A DNA stretch of 64,000 bases from Alteriqipengyuania abyssalis (GCF_019857185.1 NZ_JAHWXP010000001.1:868001-932000), one strand, 5' to 3'; shown: positions 51,990 through 61,786, counted from the stretch's first letter. Notes: a model not told the origin generated them from the letters alone. Translations and numbers: made by a program.

Positions 51990-52854
51990 ACCGGCGCAGT
52001 CCGACATCCGGCAGCTCCGCCGTGTCGATCTTCATGTAGGTGAAACAGGCTTCGGGGATCCGGACGATCCCCAACGTGTCGCGGCCGTTCTGGATGTGGA
52101 GACCACCGGGCTCGATCCCGAAAGCGACAGGGTCATCGAACTGGCAGTGCGACGTTTCAGGTATGATCCCGGCGGGAACATCACCGAGATCGGCCGGGCT
52201 TGGTGCTGGCGCGAGGATCCCGGCGTTCCGCTGCCCGAAGATGTGATCCGGATCACCGGCATCACGGATCAGGACCTCATTGGACGGCGAATAGACGACC
52301 GGATCGCGACCGATATCATATCGTCCGCCGATGTCGTCATCGCCCACAACGCCGCGTTCGATCGTCCCATGGTGGAGAAGCGCCTTACTGACCTGCCGAT
52401 CAAGCAGTGGGCTTGCTCCTGCGTGGAGATCGACTGGGCCGCCGCTGGCTTTGAAGGCAGGTCGCTCGGCTGGCTCTGCGCGCAGGCAGGATGGTTCTAT
52501 GATGCGCACCGAGCGCAGGGGGATGTCGATGCGCTCATCCAGCTCCTGCGCCATGAGCGGACCGATGGACGGCCGCTGCTCTACGAGCTCGATGGCAGCT
52601 CTTCGTGCGACAGCTTCGTTATCGAAGCGGTCGGCTCGGCCTTCTCAACCAAGGATGCTCTGCGGATGCGTGGCTACCGCTGGGATCCGAAGACGCAGGT
52701 CTGGTGGCGGGAGGTCATGGATTTCCGCCTTCTCGAGGAACAGGCGTGGTTGGCCAGCGAGGTCTACGCGAGAGGAAAGAACGCCCGAGCCCTCGGCCCA
52801 AGGCTGACGCGCCGAGACGCATACAGCCGCTATCGCCTCGATAGTGCGGACTAA
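51982..52854 (+). CDS. DEDDh 3'-5' exonuclease (DnaQ-like)
   Basis: This 290-residue protein has the exonuclease fold: motif I VLDVETTGLD (D38, E40), motif II AHNAAFDRPMVEK (Asp) and motif III HRAQGDVDA (His, Asp), i.e. DEDDh. The C-terminal about 90 residues (KDALRMRGYRWDPKTQVWWR and ARGKNARA) form a small domain seen in some phage/plasmid relatives. It starts at GTG 51982. Its place just upstream of the transposition genes suggests a role in element DNA processing or defence, but this is unproven. Confidence 0.8.
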   Translation: MAEPAQSDIRQLRRVDLHVGETGFGDPDDPQRVAAVLDVETTGLDPESDRVIELAVRRFRYDPGGNITEIGRAWCWREDPGVPLPEDVIRITGITDQDLIGRRIDDRIATDIISSADVVIAHNAAFDRPMVEKRLTDLPIKQWACSCVEIDWAAAGFEGRSLGWLCAQAGWFYDAHRAQGDVDALIQLLRHERTDGRPLLYELDGSSSCDSFVIEAVGSAFSTKDALRMRGYRWDPKTQVWWREVMDFRLLEEQAWLASEVYARGKNARALGPRLTRRDAYSRYRLDSAD

Positions 52855-52890
52855 ACAATGCCCCTAGAACTCAGCTCAGGAGAACCGAAC

Positions 52891-53625
52891 ATGGCTAGGA
52901 AGCCAAACCAGCGAAAGGCTGCCGGCAAGCAGGTGGCCAAAGCGACGCTACCGGACGGCTTGGTAAACTCCGCACCGGTTCCTTACGCGGTGGCCGGCAC
53001 CAGCATCACCGCACTGCAGGTGTATCACAATCCCGATCGCCGGCCATCGGGCGATGGTCCCTGGAACAATGAGGCCGATAAGGTGGCATGGGTCGACGAG
53101 GCAACGGGGTTCGGCTGTATCATGCTCCGCCAGAAGAACGGGACGATCTCCGGCTATGTGGGGGTCGGTCCGCAGCATCCGCTTTTCGGGTTCGAGGCGG
53201 ATGCGGTTCCTCTCGGCGTCTCCAACGTGGTCCATGGCGGCGTCACCTATGGCAAGGTCTGCGAGGTAAACCGGTTCGCTCGCGTAGCATGGGGTGAGCC
53301 GCGCAAGGAGCGCTACACCGTGTGCCACACGACGTTGGTCAGGACGGTCCAGGACTATCGCACGGTGCAGACCACCGATGACGAATTCCATGAGGACCTG
53401 TGGTGGCTGGGTTTCGACACCGACCATCCGGGTGACCTCGTTCCCAACGGTCGATACGGCGAGGGTCGCAAGGGTGATGTCTATCGCGATCAGGCCTACG
53501 TCTACGCGAACTGCCTCGAACTGGCTCGCAGGCTGAAATCGTTGGCCGGCGCCGAGCCGGGAGAGAAAACGATTATCGATGAGCCGCTGGGTCTTCCGTT
53601 TCCCTCCGAGCACGGAGGGGAATGA
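52891..53625 (+). CDS. Unrecognised protein with WVDEATGFGC-type domain
   Basis: This 244-residue protein has no recognised name. The core has patterns found in phage and plasmid hypotheticals: PWNNEADKVAWVDEATGFGC, then NGTISGYVGVGPQHPLFGF and VVHGGVTYGKVC, with a second half containing DEFHEDLWWLGFDTDHPGD. It may be an enzyme with Cys/His residues. The ATG at 52891 has CAGGAGA 8 bases upstream; an ATG at 52858 is in frame. It overlaps the next gene. Confidence 0.6.
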   Translation: MARKPNQRKAAGKQVAKATLPDGLVNSAPVPYAVAGTSITALQVYHNPDRRPSGDGPWNNEADKVAWVDEATGFGCIMLRQKNGTISGYVGVGPQHPLFGFEADAVPLGVSNVVHGGVTYGKVCEVNRFARVAWGEPRKERYTVCHTTLVRTVQDYRTVQTTDDEFHEDLWWLGFDTDHPGDLVPNGRYGEGRKGDVYRDQAYVYANCLELARRLKSLAGAEPGEKTIIDEPLGLPFPSEHGGE

Positions 53626-54458
53626 TGGTCGGCTCGTCCTATCCTTTTGGAACCCGGACGGAGCGCTACGGCGACGATCGGCATCCCGATCTGCCGTGGG
53701 GATACTGGATGGTTTCGACTTCCGACATCCCCGGACAGCCTCCGCTGGTCGACGATGAAGGCCGGGAATGGGGATCGGTGCGCGAGGCCTTCTGGATCGA
53801 CCGCCTGGGCCTGCCCTCCATCCACTCCGGCTGGATGCATGGGATCATGGAGTTCATGGCGAGCTATCTCGCCATCGCCGATGGTCGTTTCGTGGCGCCG
53901 GGGGAGCGTATCCGGGACATCTTCCTGGGTGACGGCCACCTCGACCAGTTCTTCCGCGTCTATCTGCTCGCGGCCGGTCTGGTGAGCGAGACCGATGGCA
54001 GACCCACGGCGGAGGGCCGGGCGGTCCTCCTGATGCTCATCGCTACCCGGACGCACGAAAACGCCGGAGAAGCGGTCGGACTGGAATGGATCGTAGCCAA
54101 CCGGACCGTGGCCGATCGATCCGAGCGATTGAGTGCCGCACAGGAGGTGGAGCGGCGCGAGCGTGTGGCCGCCCGCATGGCTCACCGCTTCGCGACGGAT
54201 ACCATCGACGGCATGCCTGTCGTGAAGCTGATCGGTCTCCGCATCACTCAGGAGATCCCGATCCGCAGCACGCTGTGGTCGATGTCGTGGCCGGATGGTG
54301 ACCGATATGCCCGTGACCGTTTCTACCTGTGGCTCCTCGAGCGCATTGATCGCTGGGACGCGTGGAATGAGATGGTCTCGAAGGACGGGACGCGAGCCCT
54401 TACCGAGCACTTCATGAAGCTCGCCTTCTGCGACGAGGCCGACGATGACCGCGAATGA
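53622..54458 (+). CDS. Unrecognised 278-residue protein of the accessory module
   Basis: I do not recognise the family. The protein is globular and cytoplasmic, rich in Trp and Arg/Asp. Notable patches are PDLPWGYWMVSTSDIPG, WGSVREAFWIDRLGLPSIHS, GERIRDIFLGDGHLDQFFRV and YARDRFYLWLLERIDRW. The start overlaps the previous stop (ATGA). It lies in the same direction as the transposition operon, with a 220-base non-coding gap afterwards. Confidence 0.6.
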   Translation: MMVGSSYPFGTRTERYGDDRHPDLPWGYWMVSTSDIPGQPPLVDDEGREWGSVREAFWIDRLGLPSIHSGWMHGIMEFMASYLAIADGRFVAPGERIRDIFLGDGHLDQFFRVYLLAAGLVSETDGRPTAEGRAVLLMLIATRTHENAGEAVGLEWIVANRTVADRSERLSAAQEVERRERVAARMAHRFATDTIDGMPVVKLIGLRITQEIPIRSTLWSMSWPDGDRYARDRFYLWLLERIDRWDAWNEMVSKDGTRALTEHFMKLAFCDEADDDRE

Positions 54459-54538
54459 CATCGTCCGCCGCGTGTCGCCACCCACTCAAGAGGAGATGGC
54501 CTGGACGCTGCGCAGCCCTCACAACGGCCGCGCATACG

Positions 54539-54628
54539 ATGTATACATAATAGGCGCAGCATTTCCGGCTTCCATTCGGGTTAGCGCGAGTGCTGCCCCG
54601 AGCAGTGGATGTATCCGAACAGTATACT
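54539..54628. promoter_or_regulatory. Two GTATAC palindromes upstream of the tns region
   Basis: ATGTATACAT (54539-54548, perfect) and AGTATACT (54621-54628, perfect) lie 81 bases apart in a gap (54459-54678) without convincing coding sequence. They look like operator sites for a regulator of the downstream tns region. A TTGACT at 54642 may be a -35 element. This is a candidate only. Confidence 0.5.
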
Positions 54629-54678
54629 ATGTATTCGCAGTGTTGACTCTCGCTGTCGACTTGACGAACACTGGGTTG

Positions 54679-55167
54679 ATGAACGAACCCGATTCGCCTC
54701 AGGATGGAAACAGATCGCTGAACCTGCGCGAAGATGCCGTGCGTGCAGCCGCGGATCGCATCGAAAGCGATCTGGCCGCTGCCCGCGCTCGCGTTGAACG
54801 GCTCGAAGCGGCATTGGAAACCCACACGGCATTGCTTCGGCTTTTCGCGTCTGGCTCGGATTATCTGGACGTGGCTCAGCCTCAGCGTGGGACGATCCGG
54901 GAAATGCTGGGCTCCGTCCTCAGGGCGGAAGGTGGGCCCATCAGCGTCCGCGAGATGACTGCGCGGATGTCCGACGCTTTCGGGGTCGACATCCCCCGGA
55001 CGAGTGTATCGCCCGTGCTCAAGCGCATGGAGGAGGACGATGACGTCCTTCATGTGGGCAGGAAATGGAAGTTCAATGAAAAGGGACCGTCCGCAGCCAC
55101 GGACGGCCCCTGGAATGACGTGGCCACCAACCCAACTAAAAGAAGGAAGACCATAATGCTCGGATAG
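54679..55167 (+). CDS. Coiled-coil/winged-helix small protein upstream of tnsA
   Basis: This protein has about 162 residues. An N-terminal coiled coil (RIESDLAAARARVERLEAAL) is followed by a winged-helix-like part (TIREMLGSVLRAEGGPISVRE, then FGVDIPRTSVSPVLKRMEED, in parts). It might be a transcriptional regulator of the transposition genes. The ATG at 54679 is preferred because the coiled coil starts shortly after it and the region upstream looks non-coding. I cannot name a family. Confidence 0.55.
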   Translation: MNEPDSPQDGNRSLNLREDAVRAAADRIESDLAAARARVERLEAALETHTALLRLFASGSDYLDVAQPQRGTIREMLGSVLRAEGGPISVREMTARMSDAFGVDIPRTSVSPVLKRMEEDDDVLHVGRKWKFNEKGPSAATDGPWNDVATNPTKRRKTIMLG

Positions 55168-55349
55168 CGCTCCGGTAGGAACCGAACGAACCATCGAGCC
55201 GTCATCTCGATGAATCGCACAACCCCGAATCGCCGTCAAGAGTCCTCTTGGCTATCATCGGATGTCGGCTCTTCAATTCCCCCTGCGACCGCGAATGGCG
55301 GGAGCGGGCCCGGCCTCGCGGTCTGGTCCGGACGAAGGAGTCGTCACGT

Positions 55350-56165
55350 ATGGCGAAGAGACGATATGAATTGACGGAGACCCGGATCGCCAAGCTCCAG
55401 AAGGAGGGGCGCGGCGAAGGGATCGGTCCCGACTATCAACCATGGATCCGCATCCACGACTTCTCGTCGAACGGGCGTGTTCACCGGCGCTACAGTCAGA
55501 AGGTCCGGCGCATCGTCCAGCTGCTGTCGGATATCGAGGAGGACATCTTCCTCAAGTTCGACGCATCCGACTTGGTCGTCGACATCAGGGAGCAGTTCCC
55601 GCTGCCGCGCGCCGACACCCTGCGTATCGCGGAGTTGCACGGAACCAGGCACCCCTGCGTAAAGGGTGTCGTGGCGGTCATGTCGACCGATTTTGTCATC
55701 GATCTTCCCGGTCCGCGTCGGATCGCCATCGCCGTGAAGAGCGGTGATGAACTGGCCAAAAGGCGGGTTTGCGAGAAGCTCGATATCGAGAGGTCCTATT
55801 GGCTGGAACGGGGGCATGAGTGGCACCTTGTCGTCGACGATGCGGTGAGCCACGATGAACGCCTCCACCTCCAGCAGACGGCTGAGTGGGCTTCGCTCGA
55901 CCTGCTGGAAGGCGTCGAGGGCTGGGACGGGCGCGCTCAGGATCTCATGCTTGAGATTTTCGCCGCCGCCCCCCGCGAGCGTCTTCTCGACGTCCTCAGG
56001 CGCGTGGAGGAACGTTGCGGCTGGGAAGCCGGGGACGCGCTAGCCCTCGCCAAGCACCTCCTCGCCATCCGGTCGCTGATCTTCATCGGCGATGGACGAC
56101 TGGATGTCTTCGGCCCCGTCGAACAGCTCGATAGGAGGGAGGCAAGCGATGTTCTTGCAGCATGA
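55350..56165 (+). CDS. tnsA: TnsA endonuclease (heteromeric transposase subunit)
   Basis: TnsA cuts the 5' ends of the element, giving true cut-and-paste transposition. The 271-residue protein has the signatures DIREQFPLPRADT, VMSTDFVIDLPG and AIAVKSG, with restriction-type catalytic residues E63, D114 and K130 in place (numbering from ATG 55350; the first two coincide with Tn7 TnsA), and the C-terminal TnsC-interacting helical part. GAAGGAG is 9 bases upstream. The tail overlaps tnsB by 17 bases. Confidence 0.9.
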   Translation: MAKRRYELTETRIAKLQKEGRGEGIGPDYQPWIRIHDFSSNGRVHRRYSQKVRRIVQLLSDIEEDIFLKFDASDLVVDIREQFPLPRADTLRIAELHGTRHPCVKGVVAVMSTDFVIDLPGPRRIAIAVKSGDELAKRRVCEKLDIERSYWLERGHEWHLVVDDAVSHDERLHLQQTAEWASLDLLEGVEGWDGRAQDLMLEIFAAAPRERLLDVLRRVEERCGWEAGDALALAKHLLAIRSLIFIGDGRLDVFGPVEQLDRREASDVLAA

Positions 56166-58365
56166 CCTCATCGAGATCCTCGGCGGCATGGATCTGGTCG
56201 ATGAAGATGGACGGCACCCTCCCGAACCTGTTGTGCAGGGACGCCTGAAGATAATCTGGTCGGATCATGGAACCGGCGAGTTCGTCTATGTCGACGCTGC
56301 AGATCCGGGATCCTATCCGGTCGTATGTCACCGGGACGAGGCGCTCGAACTCATGGATGCCGGTCGCTGGCGCATCGTCGAGGGCTTCGCGCCCATCTAT
56401 CCATCGGACACCGACATACCCGAGAACCACCGCGCCAAGCGCGATGCGGACTGGGAGATGATCAAGCCCATCATCGATCGCAAACCGGACGTCTTCGTGA
56501 AGATGCTTCGCGCGAAACTGATCAATTCCGCCGCGGAACTGCATGACACCACGAAGATCACCATCCGGAAGCACCTCTTGCGGGCGTTTCACGGCGGCAT
56601 GGTCGCCAACGCGCTGCTGCCGGGCTGGGACGCAATCGGCAATGCCGGACAGCCAAGGCCGGGAAAGGCGGACGGACCGAAGATGGGGCGTCCCGTCAAG
56701 CACGGGACCAAGTCCGGCTGCAACATCACGAAGGACATCAAGCGGCTCTTCCTCATCGCCGCTGATGCATACGAGCGCAACGAGGGGCTCGATCTCTTGG
56801 GAGCCTATCACCTGTGCATGCGGATGTTCTTCAGCGAGGTCGCCGAGGAAGTGCGTGCCGGTCGAACCACCCGAGTGCCTACTGCCGAATACGAGAAGCG
56901 CGGCCTGCCGCGCTACGAGCAGTTCTGCTACCATGTGCGGAAGGAACGCGGCAGACTGGCGAGCGAGCGCCGTCGGATGGGCGAACGCCTTTGGGCCCTC
57001 ACGTCGCGTCCCCTGCTCTCCGATTCGACCCGTGAAGCGTGGGGCCCCGGAGCGCGCTACCAGATCGATGCCACCGTCCTCGACGTGTATGTCCGCTCCC
57101 GCAGGGACCGGCGGCGCCTGATCGGTCGTCCCACGCTCTACGTGGTGATCGATGTCTTCAGCAGGATGATCGTCGGTTTCTCGATCAGTTTCGATCCGCC
57201 CTCGTGGCAGGCGGCGATGATGGCCCTGGCCAACGCGATGTCGGACAAGGTCGCCTTCTGTTCGCGTTACGGGATCGAGATCGAGCGCAGCGAATGGCCC
57301 AGTTCCCATATGTGCGCCATCCTCGAGGGTGACCGCGGTGAGATTGAATCCGCTAAAATCGATGGTCTGGCGCAGTATGTCACGATCGAGAACGCCGCCG
57401 CCTACAGGGCTGACTGGAAGGGCATCGTGGAATCGCGATTCCGCATCCTGCAGAAGCCGTTCGGTCCCTACGTCGATGGTTATGTCCAGAGCGATTTCCG
57501 GGAACGTGGTGCCAGGGACTACCGACTTGATGCCGTTCTCGATGTCGACGACATCACCCGGATAATGATCGGCCTGGTTCTCTACCACAACAACTATCAC
57601 GAGATCGTCAGCTACCCCAAGCTGCCTGAGATGACGGCCGATGGCGTTCCCGCCGTGCCGCGCGAGATGTGGAACTGGGGCATCGCCAATGTCGGCGGGA
57701 GACCGCGTTCGGTGCCCGAGGACGTGCTGCGGTTCAAGCTGCTCCCTCGCGCCGAGGCGAGGACGAGGCGGGAAGGCATCTATCATCACGGGAACTTCTA
57801 CACCTGCGAAAAGGGAATTCGCGAAGGCTGGTTCGTGAAAGGTGGCGCCCGCACGCTCACGATCAGCTACGACAAGCGTTCCTGCGACGAGATCTACGTC
57901 CATGACCCGTCTGAGCCGAAGGGGTTCATCGTTGCGCGACTTAGCCCTGCGAGCAGGCGTGCCGGCATGAACGGCTGGGAAGTCGCACTCCAGATCGCGT
58001 GCGACCGCGAGATCTCCGCCGATCGGCGCGACGAGCAGACCATGGCCCGGGCCTCGGCGGAAGGCGACATGGACGCCATCGTCGACGCTGCGCGCACGAA
58101 GATGCGCGAAGCGGGTCCCCAGGCCTCACTGGCCTCCCAGGTGAAGGGGCTGCGCGATGCCAAGGGGAAGGAACTCGAAAGCGACCGCGCACAGGACGCG
58201 GCAGAATATCGTGCGGCGATCATCGGCGAGCCCGAGAATGGCGATGAGGAGAGCGGTTCGGCAACGGTCGTCGACATCGGAGCCGTGAAGAAGCCAGACC
58301 GATACTCGACGCCGAGCATGCGCGACATCCTGAAGCGCGATACCGAGAAGGGAGCAGAACGATGA
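56149..58365 (+). CDS. tnsB: TnsB DDE transposase
   Basis: TnsB binds the end repeats and joins the 3' ends to target DNA. The 738-residue protein has a DNA-binding N-terminus, the rve/DDE core with D307 (RYQIDATVLDVYV), D395 (LEGDRGEIES) and E428 (KGIVESRFRIL), and a Mu-type C-terminal beta domain. Spacings of 88 and 33 residues match Tn7 TnsB closely. AGGAGG precedes the ATG at 56149. The stop overlaps tnsC (ATGA). Confidence 0.94.
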   Translation: MFLQHDLIEILGGMDLVDEDGRHPPEPVVQGRLKIIWSDHGTGEFVYVDAADPGSYPVVCHRDEALELMDAGRWRIVEGFAPIYPSDTDIPENHRAKRDADWEMIKPIIDRKPDVFVKMLRAKLINSAAELHDTTKITIRKHLLRAFHGGMVANALLPGWDAIGNAGQPRPGKADGPKMGRPVKHGTKSGCNITKDIKRLFLIAADAYERNEGLDLLGAYHLCMRMFFSEVAEEVRAGRTTRVPTAEYEKRGLPRYEQFCYHVRKERGRLASERRRMGERLWALTSRPLLSDSTREAWGPGARYQIDATVLDVYVRSRRDRRRLIGRPTLYVVIDVFSRMIVGFSISFDPPSWQAAMMALANAMSDKVAFCSRYGIEIERSEWPSSHMCAILEGDRGEIESAKIDGLAQYVTIENAAAYRADWKGIVESRFRILQKPFGPYVDGYVQSDFRERGARDYRLDAVLDVDDITRIMIGLVLYHNNYHEIVSYPKLPEMTADGVPAVPREMWNWGIANVGGRPRSVPEDVLRFKLLPRAEARTRREGIYHHGNFYTCEKGIREGWFVKGGARTLTISYDKRSCDEIYVHDPSEPKGFIVARLSPASRRAGMNGWEVALQIACDREISADRRDEQTMARASAEGDMDAIVDAARTKMREAGPQASLASQVKGLRDAKGKELESDRAQDAAEYRAAIIGEPENGDEESGSATVVDIGAVKKPDRYSTPSMRDILKRDTEKGAER

Positions 58366-60035
58366 CCGGGACTAAGAATACGGACGATTCTACCGCGGGT
58401 GCGGATGCCGTTCCGCCCGGATGGCTTCCTGAATGCTGGCACAATCCCTTCACGCGGGCCCTCGGCCTGCCGCCCGAACTGGAGGAACGTGTCGGCATAC
58501 TCGACAAGCGACCCGAGTTCGACCCATCGGAACGCGGTCTTCCGCATGGCCAGAGGCGCTACTGCGTGTTGCGAATCTTCGATCTCATGGTTCCGATCGC
58601 GCGGCAGGTGCAGCTTGTCGAGCGGATCAACATGATAATCCGGCAGGGCTACAAGTCGCGTGATCCTTCCAAGGGACTCCACAAGGCGGCATTCCTCGCG
58701 AGCGCGAGAGCCATAGAGCGTTTTGGACCTCGTGAGGAATATAGGTCAGGCGAAGAGGCCGAACCGGTGGTCCCGATAGGCGGCGTGCCAGTGAGTTTCG
58801 CTTTGGTGGGTGACCCCGGGCAGGGAAAGACCGTGTCGACCTCGAACGCACTCGCGGCCATTCCGCAGAAGGTCCTGCCGCAGACCGCCTACCATGTCGT
58901 CCAGGTCGTGCATCTGCGAGTGGATTGCCCGACCAGCAGTGGACGGCGTCAGTTCTGTCTGAACGCGGTCACGGCGCTGGACGAGATTCTCGGGACCACC
59001 TACGTCAAGGATCTCGGCAATCCGCGTCTTCCCGTCGAGTATCTCATGCTCCAGCTGTCGCATCTGATGACCCTCCACGCCGTCGGCCTGCTGGTCGTGG
59101 ACGAGATCCAGCATCTCCTTACCGTGAAGGAAGGATCGAAGCCCCTGCTGAACTTTCTCGTCACCATCCAGAACACCTTGGGTGTCCCTGTGATGCTCAT
59201 CGGGACGAACGAGGCCCGTCCCTTGCTCGGGAAGGCCTTTCGCCAGGCTCGACGCGCTGCCGGTCTCGGCCAGCCGAACTGGCATCGCATGCGCGAGGAT
59301 GACGAATGGGCGGATTGGCTAGAGGAGGTCTGGCGCTATCAATGGACCGCGATCGAGACCCCTCTCACCCAGGACATCTCAACAACGGTCTACGATGAGT
59401 CGCAGGGCATCCTCGACGTCGCGATCAAGCTCTTCGTCCTCGCCCAGCTGAGGGCAATCGAACTCGGTGAGATCAGGGGTGAACCGGAGACGATCACTCC
59501 TGAACTGCTGCGCAAGGTTGCGGCCGACGAGTTCGGATGCATCGAACCGATGATACGTGCGCTGCGTGATGGACGCGAGGAGGTCCTGCGCGAGATCCCC
59601 GATCTCGTTCCGCTCCAGCAGCATGTGGATCGCGTCCTGTCCGATGCGACGAAGATGGGTCTGGATGAGCTGAAGCACCTGCGTGAACTCAGACGTCTCA
59701 CCAGCGAGGCCGAGCAGGATGCGCGCAAGGCTCCCTATGCGGCTATACGAGCCAATCTGATTGCGCGAGGGCATTCCGAACAGGACGTGGACCGCGCAAT
59801 CGCCAAGGCTCTGCGTTCGCACGAAGCGGACGACTTCTTTGGCATCACCGATTTCGTGCGCGATCAGCTCGCTGCCAAGCAGCCGTCCACGAGACGATCG
59901 AGCAGGAAGAAGAACCCTTCCGGCAAACCGCCAGCGGACGGTCTCGTGGCTCTCGCCGAGGGACAGGCCGACCCCGTGGCGGCGTTGAAGAGGGCCGGCA
60001 TCGTGAAGACGCCCGATGAGATACTGAACGAATGA
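58362..60035 (+). CDS. tnsC: TnsC AAA+ ATPase regulator
   Basis: TnsC bridges target-selection proteins and the TnsAB transposase through ATP binding. The 557-residue protein has Walker A GDPGQGKTVS (about residues 150-159) and Walker B LLVVDEIQHL (243-252), followed by the sensor-like LIGTNEARPLL. The N-terminal 120 residues likely contact TnsD. The C-terminal tail is basic (RRSSRKKNPSGKPP). It overlaps tnsB and tnsD by ATGA. Confidence 0.92.
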   Translation: MTGTKNTDDSTAGADAVPPGWLPECWHNPFTRALGLPPELEERVGILDKRPEFDPSERGLPHGQRRYCVLRIFDLMVPIARQVQLVERINMIIRQGYKSRDPSKGLHKAAFLASARAIERFGPREEYRSGEEAEPVVPIGGVPVSFALVGDPGQGKTVSTSNALAAIPQKVLPQTAYHVVQVVHLRVDCPTSSGRRQFCLNAVTALDEILGTTYVKDLGNPRLPVEYLMLQLSHLMTLHAVGLLVVDEIQHLLTVKEGSKPLLNFLVTIQNTLGVPVMLIGTNEARPLLGKAFRQARRAAGLGQPNWHRMREDDEWADWLEEVWRYQWTAIETPLTQDISTTVYDESQGILDVAIKLFVLAQLRAIELGEIRGEPETITPELLRKVAADEFGCIEPMIRALRDGREEVLREIPDLVPLQQHVDRVLSDATKMGLDELKHLRELRRLTSEAEQDARKAPYAAIRANLIARGHSEQDVDRAIAKALRSHEADDFFGITDFVRDQLAAKQPSTRRSSRKKNPSGKPPADGLVALAEGQADPVAALKRAGIVKTPDEILNE

Positions 60036-61741
60036 TCGGCTACTTCCCTCAGGTTCTCGATGACGAGCTGCTCTACGCGCTCCTTGCCCGTCACCGTCGT
60101 CACTCGGGGGTCACGTCCGCGACTGTCCATATGCGTGCTCTGTATGGACGCCGATCGGCCATCGCGTCCTTCGACATGCCTTGTGCGCTGGACGACCTCT
60201 CGCGCTTTATCGGCATCGAGGGCTTTGATGGAAGGATCCTCGCACAGGACCATTCGCTTCTACCCTACTACGGCGCCTTCACGACCAAGGAAGAATATGA
60301 ACTCGCTCTGCAGGGTCTGCTCGTCGGGGATGCGGCAAGTGTTCGCCACAGGCTCGGTCTCAGCGCCTGGTCGATCCGTCCAGTGGAACGGCCGCGTGTC
60401 TGTCCTGTATGCGCGAAGGAACAGATCGAGACATTGGACGAATTCACGTTGCTTCGCTCGCACCAGCTTCCTGGCTCATTGGTATGCCACCAACATGGCA
60501 CGGGGCTGCATGAGTATGCCGGTCCCCTGCCGCTGGGCAGTCGGCACGACTTCGTCCTTCCGGCGTTGGAGCAGTTCCGCCCGATTCTGGGCGAACGAGC
60601 CAATGCCGCCGAGGGCAGGCCGATCCTCTTTCGTATTGCGAGGGAGCAGGCACGACTTCTGCGCGCCGACCCGGTCCGACCAGTGCCCGACTACCGTGCG
60701 GGTCTGGAGCAGCTGGGACTGATGCGCTCCGCACGGAAAGTCGATCAGCTGGCGCTAAGCGAGGCTATCGGGAATATGTATGAGCCGATCCTGCGCTTCC
60801 TTCCAGCTCGCGTCCGGTCGGTCGGGCAAGGGGGCTGGCCCGAGGCGATGAGCAGGCGGCCGCGCAAGGCCGTGCATCCGCTCTTGCACACGCTTTTCGC
60901 CATCTTCATCGAAGAACGGAACGGGAAGCCTCGTGTCGCACGGTCCCGTGACCCTCGTGCGGAGTTCGGCCCGGGGCCATGGCGCTGCCGCAATCCTCTT
61001 GCAGACCATGGCGGCGAACCCGTCATTCGCGCCGTAGAAGCCTATCGCAACAAGGGCGCGATCGTCGGCGTCTTCAGTTGCGACTGTGGATACGTCTACA
61101 CGCGCGGCATCTCCCAGTCCGGGCAACTCGGCCCGCCGCGGTTCCGACGCGGCGGTCCGCTGTTCGATGAGTTCCTGCGGACGAACGTGCGACCTGACGC
61201 AAGTCTGCGGGGTCTGGCGAAGCAGATCGGGCTCGACCCAAAGACCCTCGTGCGGTTGGCCGAGGGTCTCGGTCTGGATTTCGACTGGACTACTAAGGCA
61301 TCTGGCAGACCCGAGGCGGCAGCGCCCGTGACCCGCAAAGGATCGAAGAAGTGTGCTGGAAGCAGCCGACCGGGGAAGCCGAGGGTGGACTGGGTGTCGC
61401 TCGATCGCGAGCTGACGGTTCGCGTCCGTCATGCCGTGGACATCGTCCTGACCGAACGACCAGCGCGGCGCTTGACCTTCGCAGAGCTGGAGAGGCGAGT
61501 CTCGCGTCCCGGTTGGTTGCGCAAGAGGCGCGCGAAGCTACCGCGCTCGATCCGTCTGATCGAGGCCTCAGTCGAGACGACCGCCATATTTCGATGGCGT
61601 CGCATACTGCTCGCGGCAGCCGCGGACCCGGCGGCGCGTCCGTGGGAGATCATGCGGCGCGCAGGCGTCGGTTCGATCGAAGTCGTGGAGGAGGTTCTGG
61701 AGGCCCGGTCCGGAGCGGATTGCTCTCGCCGCTCGGCCTGA
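60032..61741 (+). CDS. tnsD: TnsD-type target-selection protein (full-length TniQ)
   Basis: TnsD recognises the 3' end of glmS and directs insertion downstream. The 569-residue protein has the N-terminal FPQVLDDELLYALLARHRRH, a zinc site C124-x2-C127 ... C152-x2-H155 (VCPVCAKE, VCHQHG), and the second part with WRCRNPLADHGG and VFSCDCGYVYTRG, the TnsD-specific block. The basic C-terminus (RRVSRPGWLRKRRAKLPRS) is a good candidate for the glmS-binding region. It is the last gene of the tns operon, ending 420 bases before the right terminus. Confidence 0.9.
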   Translation: MIGYFPQVLDDELLYALLARHRRHSGVTSATVHMRALYGRRSAIASFDMPCALDDLSRFIGIEGFDGRILAQDHSLLPYYGAFTTKEEYELALQGLLVGDAASVRHRLGLSAWSIRPVERPRVCPVCAKEQIETLDEFTLLRSHQLPGSLVCHQHGTGLHEYAGPLPLGSRHDFVLPALEQFRPILGERANAAEGRPILFRIAREQARLLRADPVRPVPDYRAGLEQLGLMRSARKVDQLALSEAIGNMYEPILRFLPARVRSVGQGGWPEAMSRRPRKAVHPLLHTLFAIFIEERNGKPRVARSRDPRAEFGPGPWRCRNPLADHGGEPVIRAVEAYRNKGAIVGVFSCDCGYVYTRGISQSGQLGPPRFRRGGPLFDEFLRTNVRPDASLRGLAKQIGLDPKTLVRLAEGLGLDFDWTTKASGRPEAAAPVTRKGSKKCAGSSRPGKPRVDWVSLDRELTVRVRHAVDIVLTERPARRLTFAELERRVSRPGWLRKRRAKLPRSIRLIEASVETTAIFRWRRILLAAAADPAARPWEIMRRAGVGSIEVVEEVLEARSGADCSRRSA

Positions 61742-61786
61742 ATGAGGACCGACCTTGGCATCCATCGCAATTGCGCCTGAAAAAAG

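Noticed and set aside
54445-54678. In-frame extension of the coiled-coil/winged-helix gene to an upstream start
   Set aside because: The added residues look random and the DNA holds palindromes and promoter-like bases, so I place the start at 54679.
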